The translations under genes were made by a program, and so were the position numbers. A model generated the notes under the pieces. The model was not told the origin of the DNA. It did not search any database and was given only the letters and a program-made list of their open reading frames with translations. From Candidatus Bathyarchaeum sp. (GTDB taxonomy: Archaea; Thermoproteota; Bathyarchaeia; Bathyarchaeales; Bathyarchaeaceae), in NCBI GenBank assembly GCA_003096235.1, contig PIXT01000073.1:1-6032 (forward strand): a stretch of 6,032 bases of DNA, given 5' to 3'. Below, piece after piece: positions 5,956 through 6,032 of this stretch (its first letter is position 1; each line of letters starts with the position of its first letter).

Positions 5956-6032
5956 TTGAGAATTGGTTTTCATGTTTCAATTCATGGTTCTATTAGTGAA
6001 TCAGTGGACAGAGCAACAGAATTGGGATGCAA
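5956..6032 (+). CDS. nfo: Endonuclease IV (AP endonuclease), N-terminal fragment cut by window end
   Basis: Only the first 25 codons are present. From TTG 5956 they read LRIGFHVSIHGSI and continue ESVDRATELGC. The first strand with Gly-x-His-Val-Ser and the following Gly-Ser, then the helix ending Glu-Leu-Gly-Cys, match the start of endonuclease IV of the Nfo family, a zinc-dependent TIM-barrel enzyme that cuts DNA at abasic sites in base-excision repair. The zinc ligands lie beyond the window. An in-frame TAA at 5923 limits the start to TTG 5947 or TTG 5956; 5956 gives the usual Met-Arg-Ile-Gly opening. No strong Shine-Dalgarno is seen. It diverges from the TfoX-like gene across about 75 bases. 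Another sugar-isomerase-like TIM barrel is possible but less likely. Confidence 0.75.
   Translation, partial: MRIGFHVSIHGSISESVDRATELGC

Noticed and set aside
1..6032. Defence island, CRISPR array, insertion sequence or phage genes
   Set aside because: No transposase, direct-repeat array, terminal inverted repeats or nuclease operon is visible; the genes are housekeeping types.

Overview
The window looks like chromosomal DNA from an archaeon, most likely an uncultured Thermoproteota-type lineage such as Bathyarchaeia. The evidence is an ADP-forming (NDP-forming) acyl-CoA synthetase, an AF1521-like macro domain, TATA-like boxes about 25 bases before predicted starts (suggesting leaderless or short-leader mRNAs), and GTG and TTG starts. 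The taxon is inferred from recalled protein similarity and was not tested. No rRNA, tRNA, CRISPR array or mobile element is visible.

Left part (1-3047): a 5'-truncated gene on the + strand encodes a three-part protein: a CoA-ligase alpha-like half, an ATP-grasp beta-like half and a C-terminal GNAT acetyltransferase. This is the architecture of the bacterial lysine acetyltransferase Pat/PatZ. It converges, with a 15-base gap, on a minus-strand macro-domain gene. Middle (3048-4146): a promoter-containing spacer, then a membrane protein of the YdjM/DUF457 metal-dependent hydrolase family whose conserved N-terminus lies upstream of every ordinary start codon. A 241-base spacer follows, containing an open stretch without a start that may be a gene remnant.

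Right part (4147-6032): three minus-strand genes lie in a row, each apparently with its own TATA-like box. In transcription order they are a TfoX/Sxy N-terminal-like protein, an NAD-type malate dehydrogenase and a small NifU C-terminal-domain Fe-S protein. At the right edge, the first 25 codons of an endonuclease IV gene run on the + strand, divergent from the TfoX-like gene. This shows that the TfoX-like protein must start further in than its longest reading frame suggests.

The genes fit a housekeeping neighbourhood: acyl-CoA and malate metabolism, Fe-S assembly, ADP-ribose chemistry and base-excision repair. The most interesting points are the intact catalytic histidines but altered glycine loops in the Pat-like fusion, its pairing with a macro-domain gene, the missing start of the membrane protein, and the endonuclease IV start at the edge.
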